Assembly: GCF_030161435.1 (NCBI RefSeq)
Contig: NZ_BSSV01000007.1
Coordinates: 124,001 to 188,000 of the forward strand
From: Thalassotalea loyana
GTDB taxonomy: Bacteria; Pseudomonadota; Gammaproteobacteria; Enterobacterales; Alteromonadaceae
DNA length: 64,000 bases
Direction: 5' to 3'
In this document: positions 19,456-27,360 of the stretch, piece after piece
Numbering within the stretch: position 1 is the stretch's first letter
Layout: each line of letters begins with the position of its first letter
Program-made: the position numbers and the translations under genes
The notes under the pieces: model-generated
Seen by the model: the letters and a program-made list of their open reading frames with translations, nothing else
Databases searched by the model: none
What the model was told of the DNA's origin: nothing

Positions 19456-20901
19456 TTATGTGTATTTTATACACACGTTTTTGGTTTCCGTAAAGAACCT
19501 CATTGCTTCTTCACCACCTTCTCGCCCTAATCCGGAGTTTTTCATACCACCAAATGGTGTTCTGAGATCACGATGAAGCCAGCAGTTTATCCAAACAATA
19601 CCTGTTTTTAACTGCTCTGCCGCGATATGGGCTGTATTAATGTTGGTCGTCCAGACTGTTGATGCCAGTCCATAATCATTATCGTTAGCAAGAGATATTG
19701 CTTCTTCTAGTGTGTCGAAAGGCGTCAACGTGACAACGGGGCCAAAAATTTCTTGCTGATTACACGCGTGTTTCGCCGACAGTCCTTCTATCACTGTTGG
19801 TTGCATAAAGTAACCATTTTTTAGTGAACCGCTCAGTGTGGCTTGTTCGCCACCTGCAAGTATTTTGGCACCATCATGTTTGGCAAGCTGGACAAAACTC
19901 AGTATTTTTTCAAGATGGACTTTTGATACGATGGCACCCATCATTGTGGTCGGGTTTAACGGATCCCCAGGAACGAGTAGCTTGGCTTTTTCTATAAGTG
20001 CAGATTTAAACTTTTCATATAGATCACGCTGTATATAAAGCCTTGATGCGCATAAACAGATTTGCCCTTGATTGGCAAAAGAGGCACGAAATACTTCATT
20101 TAATGTCTGCTCAAAATCACAGTCGTTCATAATTATTGCGGGATTTTTGCCACCTAATTCTAACGAGAGCTTTTTGAATGTTGGTGCTAGCGAAGTAGCG
20201 ATTTGAGCTCCAGTTTGCGTGCCTCCAGTAAAAGATATTGCACTAATGTCGGGATGTTCACAGATTAGTTTGCCGATATCTTGCCCTTTACCATGTAATA
20301 TCGATAAAACGCCATCAGGCAGCCCTGCTTGCTGACATAGCATGGCAAAAAGGCTTGCGGTTTTTGGAGTCACTTCGGAAGGCTTGGCAATCACACAATT
20401 ACCCGCCGCAAGTGCAGGGGCAATTTTCCACGTAAATAAATATAAAGGTAGATTCCAAGGGCTAATACAACCGACAATCCCCAAGGGTTGTCTGAGGGTG
20501 TAATTTATTGCATTACCAGCCATTTGATGTGACTGGCTTGCAAATTGGCTGGAAGCTGAAGCAAAAAACTTGAAATTACTTGCTGCGCGAGGAATATCAA
20601 CAGCACGGGCAACACTGATAGGTTTGCCATTATCAATAGATTCCGCCTCAGCCAGTTGCTCAAGATTTTTTTCAATCAGTTGCGCAATCTTGTTTAGGAT
20701 GTCACTCCTTTGCTCACTGGCCATATTTGCCCAGTCGGCTTGAGCCTCTTTGGCTGCAGCGATGGCTATTGATAGGTCATTTTCATCACTGTTCGGTATT
20801 TTCCCGTAAACTTCTCCCGTTGCTGGCGATATATTATCTATGTAGTGTGCGGAAATTGGTGGGCATAATTGACCGTTAATAAAGTTATCAATTTTATCCA
20901 T
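19456..20901 (-). CDS. Aldehyde dehydrogenase, probable 2-aminomuconic 6-semialdehyde dehydrogenase
   Basis: A 481-residue NAD-dependent aldehyde dehydrogenase. The oxyanion Asn is in ISPWNLPL (N150), the general base in SLELGGKNPA (E248) and the nucleophile in NQGQICLC (C282). The Cys-Leu-Cys context and the phrase IVWINCWLHRDLRTPFGGMKNSGLGREGG resemble the ALDH8A1/AmnC group, which oxidises 2-aminomuconate semialdehyde in tryptophan catabolism. It lies 7 bases downstream of the SDR gene. Specificity is inferred from the neighbours. Confidence 0.85.
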   Translation of the reverse strand: MDKIDNFINGQLCPPISAHYIDNISPATGEVYGKIPNSDENDLSIAIAAAKEAQADWANMASEQRSDILNKIAQLIEKNLEQLAEAESIDNGKPISVARAVDIPRAASNFKFFASASSQFASQSHQMAGNAINYTLRQPLGIVGCISPWNLPLYLFTWKIAPALAAGNCVIAKPSEVTPKTASLFAMLCQQAGLPDGVLSILHGKGQDIGKLICEHPDISAISFTGGTQTGAQIATSLAPTFKKLSLELGGKNPAIIMNDCDFEQTLNEVFRASFANQGQICLCASRLYIQRDLYEKFKSALIEKAKLLVPGDPLNPTTMMGAIVSKVHLEKILSFVQLAKHDGAKILAGGEQATLSGSLKNGYFMQPTVIEGLSAKHACNQQEIFGPVVTLTPFDTLEEAISLANDNDYGLASTVWTTNINTAHIAAEQLKTGIVWINCWLHRDLRTPFGGMKNSGLGREGGEEAMRFFTETKNVCIKYT

Positions 20902-20908
20902 TTAGCAC

Positions 20909-21697
20909 CTATAAACAGCTTGTTCGACCACCATCTACTGGCAGGTTTATTCCGGTAATATACCCAGCACTCGGTGATGCTAGAAAAGTTACCGCATTCG
21001 CAAACTCTTCGGGGTCGGCAAATCTATTCATTGGGATTGTTGCTTTTTCGTTTAAGGTTGCTTGCTCAATAGTGATATTTTGTTTTTTCGCTTTTCCAGC
21101 AATAATGGCATCGAGTCGAGCAGTCGCAGTTGCACCTGGCAATACGTTGTTCACAGTAATATTGAATTGACCCAGCTCGTTAGCTAGAGTTTTAGCCCAA
21201 CTAGCGACTGCACCGCGAATAGTGTTGGAAACACCTAGGCCGTTTATTGGTTGCTTTACAGAGGTTGAAATAACATTGATTATTCGACCATAACCTTTTT
21301 CTTTCATTGCTGGGGTAACAAGTTGCGCAATATTTTGATTATTGATGACATGCTGCTCAAATGCTTGCGCAAACAAATCAGGTGCGCTTTGAGTCGCTAG
21401 TCCGGGAGCTGGCCCGCCAGTGTTATTGACTACGATATCAAATGATGAAATGAGATTTAAATGCTCAGCCAGTACTTGTTTCACTTGCTCTGGATTTGAA
21501 AAGTCAGCAACAATTACATGATGTTGTTGCATGAAGGTAGTGTCTAACTCTGCTTTGACTTGTTGAAGTGATTCTTCGTTCCTAGCAAATAAAGTAACGT
21601 TGGCTCCATGCTTTGCTAATGTAATTGCGCATGCTTTACCTATTCCTTGACTCGCACCGCACACTAGCGCGTTTTGTTGTGTCATGTTTAAATTCAT
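20909..21697 (-). CDS. SDR family protein lacking the Tyr-Lys catalytic pair
   Basis: A 262-residue short-chain dehydrogenase-like protein with a normal cofactor motif (CGASQGIGKA) and VNNTGGPAPG in place of NNAG. The catalytic serine is kept (VISTS), but the expected YxxxK reads SNTIR: both Tyr and Lys are replaced. It ends in GGRTSCL, as in ordinary FabG-like proteins. It heads the kynurenine cluster and is 7 bases from the aldehyde dehydrogenase, so a role in that pathway is likely but its reaction is unknown. A second ATG at 21685 is an alternative start. Confidence 0.75.
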   Translation of the reverse strand: MNLNMTQQNALVCGASQGIGKACAITLAKHGANVTLFARNEESLQQVKAELDTTFMQQHHVIVADFSNPEQVKQVLAEHLNLISSFDIVVNNTGGPAPGLATQSAPDLFAQAFEQHVINNQNIAQLVTPAMKEKGYGRIINVISTSVKQPINGLGVSNTIRGAVASWAKTLANELGQFNITVNNVLPGATATARLDAIIAGKAKKQNITIEQATLNEKATIPMNRFADPEEFANAVTFLASPSAGYITGINLPVDGGRTSCL

Positions 21698-21737
21698 ACA
21701 GTCTACTTTTTATAGTTATTTTTATTGAGTTAGGACC

Positions 21738-21767
21738 TTTTTAGCATAGCTGTTTAAAAAATGTCAG
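21738..21767 (-). promoter_or_regulatory. Candidate promoter for the kynurenine cluster
   Basis: On the minus strand CTGACA and an extended -10 (TGC-TAAAAA) are 18 bases apart, about 40 bases before the SDR start. The match to consensus is partial. Confidence 0.3.
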
Positions 21768-21824
21768 CATTTTGTTGTATTAATGTTCGAATGTTACACA
21801 GGAATAAATAACTCTGTTTTTGTT

Positions 21825-21852
21825 TTGACATTGTCTAGATTCTGAGTAAATT
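21825..21852 (+). promoter_or_regulatory. Candidate sigma-70 promoter for alpha/beta hydrolase gene
   Basis: A perfect TTGACA and TAAATT (4 of 6) are separated by 16 bases, about 30 bases before the hydrolase start codon. It lies in the 186-base divergent space shared with the kynurenine cluster. Confidence 0.45.
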
Positions 21853-21883
21853 GTTAGCTGGTTTTTAGTGTCAATTGTGATCT

Positions 21884-22669
21884 ATGAGTAAGTTTCCTGG
21901 TGTTCAGTTAGTTGGTGATTTTGAAAGTGACTTGCCCGTTATTGTGCTTTTTCACAGCTCTCTTAGCTCATCTAAACAATGGTGGGCATTAACTTCGTTG
22001 GCTAAGGCTTCTTACAGAATTATTAATATCGACTTGCTAGGTTATGGTGAAGCAGCCGAAGTAGAAGACCCTATGTCTTACGATTTTGCTGTCGAAAAAA
22101 AACGCTTCGTATCTGTTTTGCAGCAGCTATCAATTGAAAAGTATCACCTTGTTGGTCACTCCTTTGGCGGTGCTTTGGCACTAAAATTAGCTGTAGAAAG
22201 CCCCAATAATGTCTTATCACTTAGCTTATTCGAACCTGTAGCTTTTCATTTATTCGAGCCACAAAGTGAAGAATATCGAGAGGCGGTGACATTTTCGACA
22301 ACCGTGCTCAATAACACACCACATAAGGCTGCTGAAGTTTTTACCAATTATTGGAACAAACCCGGGTTTTTTGTTGGTTTGCCACATAAGATGAAAACAC
22401 TAATGGCTGCTGATATGCCCAAAGTAAATCTTGATTTTCAAGCGTTAATGGCTGAGCGATATGCAGTTGATGATATCTCAATAATAAATGCGCCTGTTTT
22501 ATTAATGTCTGGTATAAAGAGCACGCATTTAGCGCATCAGATTATAAAAATGCTTTCAGGTGCTTTTAAGCATGTTACACTTAAATCGTTCAACGCAGGT
22601 CACATGGCGCCCGTGAGTCATGCACAAGAAGTGCAAGCTGAAATTTATCAATTTATTGAGAATAGTTAA
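21884..22669 (+). CDS. Alpha/beta hydrolase
   Basis: A 261-residue alpha/beta-hydrolase with the nucleophile elbow GHSFGG (about residue 91), an oxyanion-region motif LFHSSLSSSKQWW, and a terminal histidine in NAGHMAPVSHA. This is the layout of small esterases and meta-cleavage hydrolases; substrate cannot be told. It is divergent from the kynurenine cluster and 4 bases upstream of a secreted TPR protein, with which it is probably co-transcribed. An involvement in tryptophan catabolism is possible but unsupported. Confidence 0.8.
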   Translation: MSKFPGVQLVGDFESDLPVIVLFHSSLSSSKQWWALTSLAKASYRIINIDLLGYGEAAEVEDPMSYDFAVEKKRFVSVLQQLSIEKYHLVGHSFGGALALKLAVESPNNVLSLSLFEPVAFHLFEPQSEEYREAVTFSTTVLNNTPHKAAEVFTNYWNKPGFFVGLPHKMKTLMAADMPKVNLDFQALMAERYAVDDISIINAPVLLMSGIKSTHLAHQIIKMLSGAFKHVTLKSFNAGHMAPVSHAQEVQAEIYQFIENS

Positions 22670-22673
22670 TTTG

Positions 22674-23612
22674 ATGAAAAAGTTACTTCTTACCTCTGTA
22701 ATATCCGCGTCTATTATTGCGGGAATTTTTAGCCCCAAAATAGATGCTGCTCAGGAGCAAACCATCCAAGATGTTTGTCTTTTGTCTCAGTTAAAATGTT
22801 TATCTGAAATTGAGCGTCGTCAGCCTAATGAGAAAACTCGCTCGTTTGAGTGGTATCAAATGGAAATGTTGAGGCATCAAAGCTTGTTTGAATTAGAAAG
22901 ATTCGATGAGTTAATAACAACATTAGAGCCTTGGCAGTCTTATGACAATTTACCGCATTCATTCGCGTTATCGGTTGCTATTCACAAAGCAAAAATGTTG
23001 TTAATGCTAGGGGACAAACCAGCAGCTACCCGAGAACTGAATTTTGCCGTAAATCTGTTGGGCGAAATAACTAACTTTAACGGCAATCCAATGCTGATTG
23101 TGATGATGGCTAATGCTTTGCTTGTGATGGGCGACCTAGAACGAGGTTATCAAGCGTTAATTACTTTAGAAGAAAAATATCAACGCTCACCTGATCCTTT
23201 ATTACGACGCGAAATGTACGCTAATCTTGGGCATTTCGCGACGCGATTGATAAAAAGGGAAGAGAGCATTCACTATCGAAAACTGTCTTTGGTTGCCGCG
23301 ATTGAAGTTGATAATACTCAGCAGATTGGTGTGGCTTTCTATAACTTGGCATCTGCATACTCGGATAATGAACAATATTTTGAAGCTGTGACAAATTATC
23401 AAAATGCCATTAAATCTGCTCGTCAGTCCTTAGATCGAGCTACAGGGACTAAGGCGAGATTAAGAATAACCGAGTGCTATTTGAAAATAGGCAACTACGT
23501 GAATGCCAGAGAAGTGCTTCAAACAGTTAACTTATATAACATCCCTACACTTGACGAAGAGAGATATCACAAATTATTAGCTGAGCTCAATGAAAAGAAT
23601 CCAGTGAATTAA
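22674..23612 (+). CDS. Exported protein with tetratricopeptide-like repeats
   Basis: A 312-residue protein with an N-terminal signal peptide (MKKLLLTSVISASIIAGIFS...) followed by an all-helical region. At least one clear TPR is seen near residues 220-255 (FYNLASAYSDNEQYFEAVTNY) and further degenerate repeats lie on both sides. ATG 22674 is four bases after the hydrolase stop and gives the signal peptide; an upstream start would overlap the hydrolase. It is likely periplasmic. No specific family or partner is recognised. Confidence 0.7.
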   Translation: MKKLLLTSVISASIIAGIFSPKIDAAQEQTIQDVCLLSQLKCLSEIERRQPNEKTRSFEWYQMEMLRHQSLFELERFDELITTLEPWQSYDNLPHSFALSVAIHKAKMLLMLGDKPAATRELNFAVNLLGEITNFNGNPMLIVMMANALLVMGDLERGYQALITLEEKYQRSPDPLLRREMYANLGHFATRLIKREESIHYRKLSLVAAIEVDNTQQIGVAFYNLASAYSDNEQYFEAVTNYQNAIKSARQSLDRATGTKARLRITECYLKIGNYVNAREVLQTVNLYNIPTLDEERYHKLLAELNEKNPVN

Positions 23613-23630
23613 TCTCAATTGTGATGTTCC

Positions 23631-23658
23631 AAAAAAAAGCCCTGCAAAATTGCAGGGC
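23631..23658 (-). terminator. Terminator of the small heat-shock gene
   Basis: GCCCTGC and GCAGGGC form the stem (23639-23658); read on the minus strand it is followed by eight T. The preceding plus-strand gene also ends here. Confidence 0.8.
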
Positions 23659-23694
23659 AAAAATAACAATAAACACGTTGGGAGGTATAAACGA

Positions 23695-24141
23695 TTAACT
23701 CTCTATCAAGCTTTTTCCGTTAATCGCTATTTTTCTTGGCTTAAGTGCTTCTGGGATTTCTCTTTCTAACTCTATATGCAATAAACCATTTTCCAAATTT
23801 GCACCGATAACTTTAACGTGATCTCCTAATTGGAATTTTCGCTCAAAGTTACGCTCTGCTATGCCTTGATGAAGGAAAGTTCGTGCTTTTTTATCATCCG
23901 AGGTAACTTTTGTGCCAGTCACAATTAATGTATTTTGTTTAGACTCGATATCTAACTCATCTTCAACAAAACCAGCAATTGCCATGGTAATTCTGTACTT
24001 ATCTTCTGCAATCAATTCGATATTGTATGGAGGGTAAGAAGATTGTTTTTCTTGACGAGATGCTTTGTCAATTAAACCCGCTAAGTGGTCAAAACCGATA
24101 AATGAACGGTATAAAGGGCTTAAGTCTGTGTTTGTACGCAT
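23695..24141 (-). CDS. Small heat-shock protein, IbpA/Hsp20 family
   Basis: A 148-residue small heat-shock protein that holds unfolded proteins for refolding by DnaK/ClpB. The alpha-crystallin domain spans about residues 35-125, with the family sequence YRITMAIAGF, the FERKF segment, and LENGLLHIELEREIPE, followed by a KPRKIAI tail with the I-x-I-like motif. Start ATG 24141 is used because AGGA lies exactly 7 bases upstream; the ATG at 24147 is too close to that site. A ROSE-type hairpin and a sigma-32-like promoter precede it. Confidence 0.92.
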   Translation of the reverse strand: MRTNTDLSPLYRSFIGFDHLAGLIDKASRQEKQSSYPPYNIELIAEDKYRITMAIAGFVEDELDIESKQNTLIVTGTKVTSDDKKARTFLHQGIAERNFERKFQLGDHVKVIGANLENGLLHIELEREIPEALKPRKIAINGKSLIES

Positions 24142-24168
24142 AATCATATCCTATTTATTTAGCAATAT
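24139..24168 (-). promoter_or_regulatory. ROSE-like RNA thermometer at the Hsp20 ribosome site
   Basis: In the transcript AUAUUGCU (24168-24161) faces AGGAUAU (24152-24146) across an 8-base A/U loop. The pairs are A-U, U-A, A-U, U-A, U-G, then a bulged G, then C-G and U-A, so the ribosome site AGGA is fully covered. The UUGCU with bulged G is the hallmark of ROSE elements before small heat-shock genes. Melting at higher temperature would expose the site. Confidence 0.75.
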
Positions 24169-24291
24169 GTAAAACATCGAATTACTTCTGTCGTGCATGC
24201 TTTGCAACAACTGAAAAAGTAACGTCGACAAATGTGCCTTTCATAAAGAACAGGCGGTTAATTGAGTCCCATTACGGCGACTACAATTAAT

Positions 24292-24320
24292 ATATGTGTA
24301 TCAGGTGAAAGCTTTTCAAG
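24292..24320 (-). promoter_or_regulatory. Candidate sigma-32 promoter for the Hsp20 gene
   Basis: On the minus strand CTTGAA (24320-24315) and ACACATAT (24299-24292) are 15 bases apart; the sigma-32 consensus is CTTGAA and CCCCATNT. The transcript would have a leader of about 145 bases containing the thermometer. Confidence 0.6.
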
Positions 24321-24372
24321 GAAAATATTATAATTTTTTTGATTTTTTTATTAAGTTTTTGATTTTAAATGT

Positions 24373-24401
24373 AAAAAAAGGCAGTTCGTCCTGCCTTTTT
24401 T
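24373..24401 (-). terminator. Terminator of tpx
   Basis: GGCAG (24380-24384) and CTGCC (24391-24395), extended by A and T runs, form a hairpin that ends in T on the minus strand, 12 bases after the tpx stop. Confidence 0.8.
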
Positions 24402-24413
24402 ATATCAAGGTGA

Positions 24414-25079
24414 TTAACTGTCACTAACGTTTTCTGACGAAGATGTACTTTCTTCTCCCGCAGGAGAAACAGCTTTAGGGGTTGTTAGTGCTTTTAATGT
24501 TGATAACGCCATATCGTAATTAGGATGACTTGAAATATTCTCGACAAGTTCTTTATACGCAATCGTACCATTTGGCTCAATGATAAAAATAGCGCGAGTT
24601 AACAAGCCCATATCTTTGATGAGTAAACCGTATTTTTGACCAAAATCACGCCAAACAGCGTCAGATAAAACTTTAACCTTATCAATGTTTTCCGCTTTGC
24701 AGAATCGTTTCTGTGCAAACGGCAAGTCGTTGCTCACAGTCAACATAACGATATCGTTAGGCAGGTTTGCAACTTCTTCGTTGAAACGTTTAGTTTGAAT
24801 AGAGCAGACACCAGTATCTAAGCTTGGGACGACAGAAATTAATACAGTTTTGTCACTGAAGCTAGTTAATTCAACTGGTGAAAAGCTTTCATTAACTACT
24901 TTAAAGTTTGGCGCCTTTTCACCGACGCTTACTTGGTTACCTAGTAGGGTTACGAATTTAGTACCAGCTTTAACTAAGTCAGTAGTTTCCATTAGGCTTG
25001 TTTGCTCTTGTGCTAAGCTGTAACTATGGGTGCTAAATCCCAGCAAGGTAAATAAAACGGCTTTAGTAACATTTTTCAT
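24414..25079 (-). CDS. tpx: Thiol peroxidase (Tpx) with signal peptide
   Basis: A 221-residue atypical 2-Cys peroxiredoxin. The peroxidatic Cys is in SLDTGVCSIQTKRF and the resolving Cys in KRFCKAEN, as in E. coli Tpx. It is longer than the usual ~168 residues at both ends: an N-terminal signal peptide (MKNVTKAVLFTLLGFSTHSYS...) and a C-terminal Ser/Glu-rich tail of about 20 residues. These suggest a periplasmic enzyme removing hydroperoxides. It stands alone between terminator and a divergent promoter region. Confidence 0.88.
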   Translation of the reverse strand: MKNVTKAVLFTLLGFSTHSYSLAQEQTSLMETTDLVKAGTKFVTLLGNQVSVGEKAPNFKVVNESFSPVELTSFSDKTVLISVVPSLDTGVCSIQTKRFNEEVANLPNDIVMLTVSNDLPFAQKRFCKAENIDKVKVLSDAVWRDFGQKYGLLIKDMGLLTRAIFIIEPNGTIAYKELVENISSHPNYDMALSTLKALTTPKAVSPAGEESTSSSENVSDS

Positions 25080-25235
25080 AAAATTCTCACAGTTAATTGT
25101 TAGATTGTTGAAAGCAACTTGTTAAATATCTGTTCATTTTATTAACAAGCTATTTTTTAAGGCTTTTTTAACTTTACCTTGTTCAACTTATGTTATTATT
25201 ATTGTAATAAATTTGTCCATTTGGAAGCTAGTAAA

Positions 25236-26297
25236 ATGACAACCCAATTATTAATTTGTGATGATTCAAATATGGCTCGCAAACAGGTAGCGAGAAGTTT
25301 ACCTGATGGTTGGGAGGTTAACATTAGCTTTGCAACGAATGGTCAAGAAGCTTTAGAGGCGATTAAAGAAGGTAAAGGCGACGTATTGCTGCTTGACCTA
25401 AATATGCCTGTATTAGATGGCTATGGCGTGCTAGAAGAGATTGTTAAACAAGACTTACCAACCTTAACAGTTGTTATTTCTGGTGATATTCAACCTGAAG
25501 CACATGAGCGTGTTAAGAAACTCGGCGCATTAGACTTTATTCAAAAACCAGTAAACAAGAAAATATTAACGAAATTACTGGCAGACTATGGCATCTTCTC
25601 GCAAGACGATACGCCTTCAGAACCTGCTCCACAGCCTTCGCCAACACCGGTTGTTGCACCTGTTGTAGAGCCAGTGAAGGAAGAAAGGCCACAAATCGTT
25701 CTGTCACAAGACCAGCGTGATTGTTATCAAGAAATTGCTAATGTCGCCATGGGGCGCGCTGGTGATTTACTTGCTCGTTTACTGAATGTATTCGTTGAGT
25801 TACCAATTCCAAATGTAAACCTTATCGAAGTTAGTGAATTAAGTATGGCGTTATCTGCCGTTGAGAGAGAAGAGAGTACTTCAGGTATTTGCCAAGGGTT
25901 TATTAGTGCAGGGATCTCAGGTGAAGCACTACTCATTTTAAATGATTCTAGTTTTCAGGATATAGCTCGGTTAATGAAGTATGACTCATCAATAGATCAA
26001 GATGCAGAATTGGAATTATTGATGGATATGGCTAATGTGTTGATTGGTGCCTGTTTAAAAGGTCTATCTGAACAGCTCGACTTATCGTTTAGCCAGGGTC
26101 ATCCTGTCGTACTTGGTCAACACAGAAAAATATCTGATCTCATCGCGTCAAACTCGGATCGCTGGCAAAGAACTTTAGCCATTGAGATTAGCTATGGTAT
26201 TGAGAATTATCCTATTAAGTGTGACTTGTTGTTACTTTTCACTGAAGAGTCGATGGTTACACTGAACAACAAGCTCGCCTACTTACTCGAAGACTAA
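25236..26297 (+). CDS. Response regulator with CheC/CheX-type phosphatase domain
   Basis: A 353-residue fusion. Residues 1-120 form a receiver domain: DD near the N-terminus, phospho-acceptor Asp in LLDLNMPVLDGYG, conserved Thr/Ser in VVISGD and Lys in FIQKPVNK. A Pro-rich linker (about 128-155) leads to a CheC-like domain with two E-x-x-N elements, EIANVAMG and LLMDMANVLIG. Such domains dephosphorylate CheY-like receivers. ATG 25236 is chosen from GGAAG at 25223-25227. A diguanylate cyclase gene follows after 33 bases. Confidence 0.85.
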   Translation: MTTQLLICDDSNMARKQVARSLPDGWEVNISFATNGQEALEAIKEGKGDVLLLDLNMPVLDGYGVLEEIVKQDLPTLTVVISGDIQPEAHERVKKLGALDFIQKPVNKKILTKLLADYGIFSQDDTPSEPAPQPSPTPVVAPVVEPVKEERPQIVLSQDQRDCYQEIANVAMGRAGDLLARLLNVFVELPIPNVNLIEVSELSMALSAVEREESTSGICQGFISAGISGEALLILNDSSFQDIARLMKYDSSIDQDAELELLMDMANVLIGACLKGLSEQLDLSFSQGHPVVLGQHRKISDLIASNSDRWQRTLAIEISYGIENYPIKCDLLLLFTEESMVTLNNKLAYLLED

Positions 26298-26330
26298 GCA
26301 CAAGCGTACACAGAATTACTGGAAGAAGTT

Positions 26331-27293
26331 ATGTCACTAGAAACTGAGCAAATAAATGAAATCCATTGGTTAATGGAAATGCTTCACACCATTGATGTGG
26401 GCTTAGTCGTACTCGATAGAGATTATAATGTACAAATCTGGAATGGTTTTATGGAGCATCATTCAGGATTGTTGCCAAGGCAAGTGAAAAATAAAAATCT
26501 ATTCGCTTTATTCGATGAGCTCGATGAGCAATGGTTTACACGCAAGGCCGAGGCTGTTTTTCTATTAAAAAACAAAGCGTTTACGATTTGGGAGCAGCGC
26601 CCATATTTATTTAAGTTTCAAAACTATCGACCGATTACCGGCTCGGCAGATTTTATGTATCAAAACACGACGTTTATCCCTCTGCTATCGGCTTCAGGTG
26701 AAGTCACGCATTTATGTGTTTTGGTCTACGATGTTACTGATACTGCGATAAACAAACTCACATTAGAACAGTTAAATGAAAAATTGGCGCGTATTAGTCA
26801 AATAGATGGACTAACAAACTTATTCAACCGAAGCCATTGGGAGCGTTGCTTTCAACTTGAATATAAGCGCTGGATTCGAAGTCAGCACAAGAGTTGTCTT
26901 GTCATGCTAGACATCGATCATTTTAAACGTATTAATGACAGTTATGGGCATGTTGTTGGCGACGAAGTGATTCGAGATTTAGCAGTGAATGTCATCAATG
27001 AAGTTCGTGAAACAGACGTCACTGGTCGTTATGGTGGTGAAGAGTTTGCTATTTTACTGGTTGATACGCCACTAGAGAGCGCTTTAGTTTTCGCTGAGCG
27101 TTTGCGTAAAAAGATTAGCGAGAAGACGGTTGAGTACAAAGGTAACACTATCCAATACTCAATTAGTGTTGGTATCGCGGAAGTAAGTGAAGAAATGAAA
27201 ACTTATGAAAGCTGGATTGAAGCGGCGGATAGTGCGCTTTATAAATCAAAAGAGAATGGTCGAAATCAAGTGAGCTTATACAAGCAACCTTAG
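26331..27293 (+). CDS. Diguanylate cyclase with PAS-like sensor domain
   Basis: A 320-residue protein. Residues 10-140 form a PAS-like domain (DVGLVVLDRDYNVQIWNGFME... typical of PAS). A short coiled linker leads to a GGDEF domain with an intact active site RYGGEEFAIL. The allosteric I-site RETD lies five residues before GGEEF, so product inhibition by cyclic di-GMP is expected. It is probably co-transcribed with the REC-CheC gene upstream, which suggests that the pair links a phospho-signal to cyclic di-GMP. A terminator follows. Confidence 0.9.
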   Translation: MSLETEQINEIHWLMEMLHTIDVGLVVLDRDYNVQIWNGFMEHHSGLLPRQVKNKNLFALFDELDEQWFTRKAEAVFLLKNKAFTIWEQRPYLFKFQNYRPITGSADFMYQNTTFIPLLSASGEVTHLCVLVYDVTDTAINKLTLEQLNEKLARISQIDGLTNLFNRSHWERCFQLEYKRWIRSQHKSCLVMLDIDHFKRINDSYGHVVGDEVIRDLAVNVINEVRETDVTGRYGGEEFAILLVDTPLESALVFAERLRKKISEKTVEYKGNTIQYSISVGIAEVSEEMKTYESWIEAADSALYKSKENGRNQVSLYKQP

Positions 27294-27311
27294 TTTAAAA
27301 CGAACAACATT

Positions 27312-27344
27312 AAAAAAAACGGGGCATAAAGCCCCGTTTTTTTT
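27312..27344. terminator. Bidirectional terminator
   Basis: ACGGGGC and GCCCCGT with long A and T flanks surround ATAAA. It separates the convergent diguanylate cyclase and amidohydrolase genes. Confidence 0.88.
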
Positions 27345-27360
27345 GCATCGAGAGTAGCGA

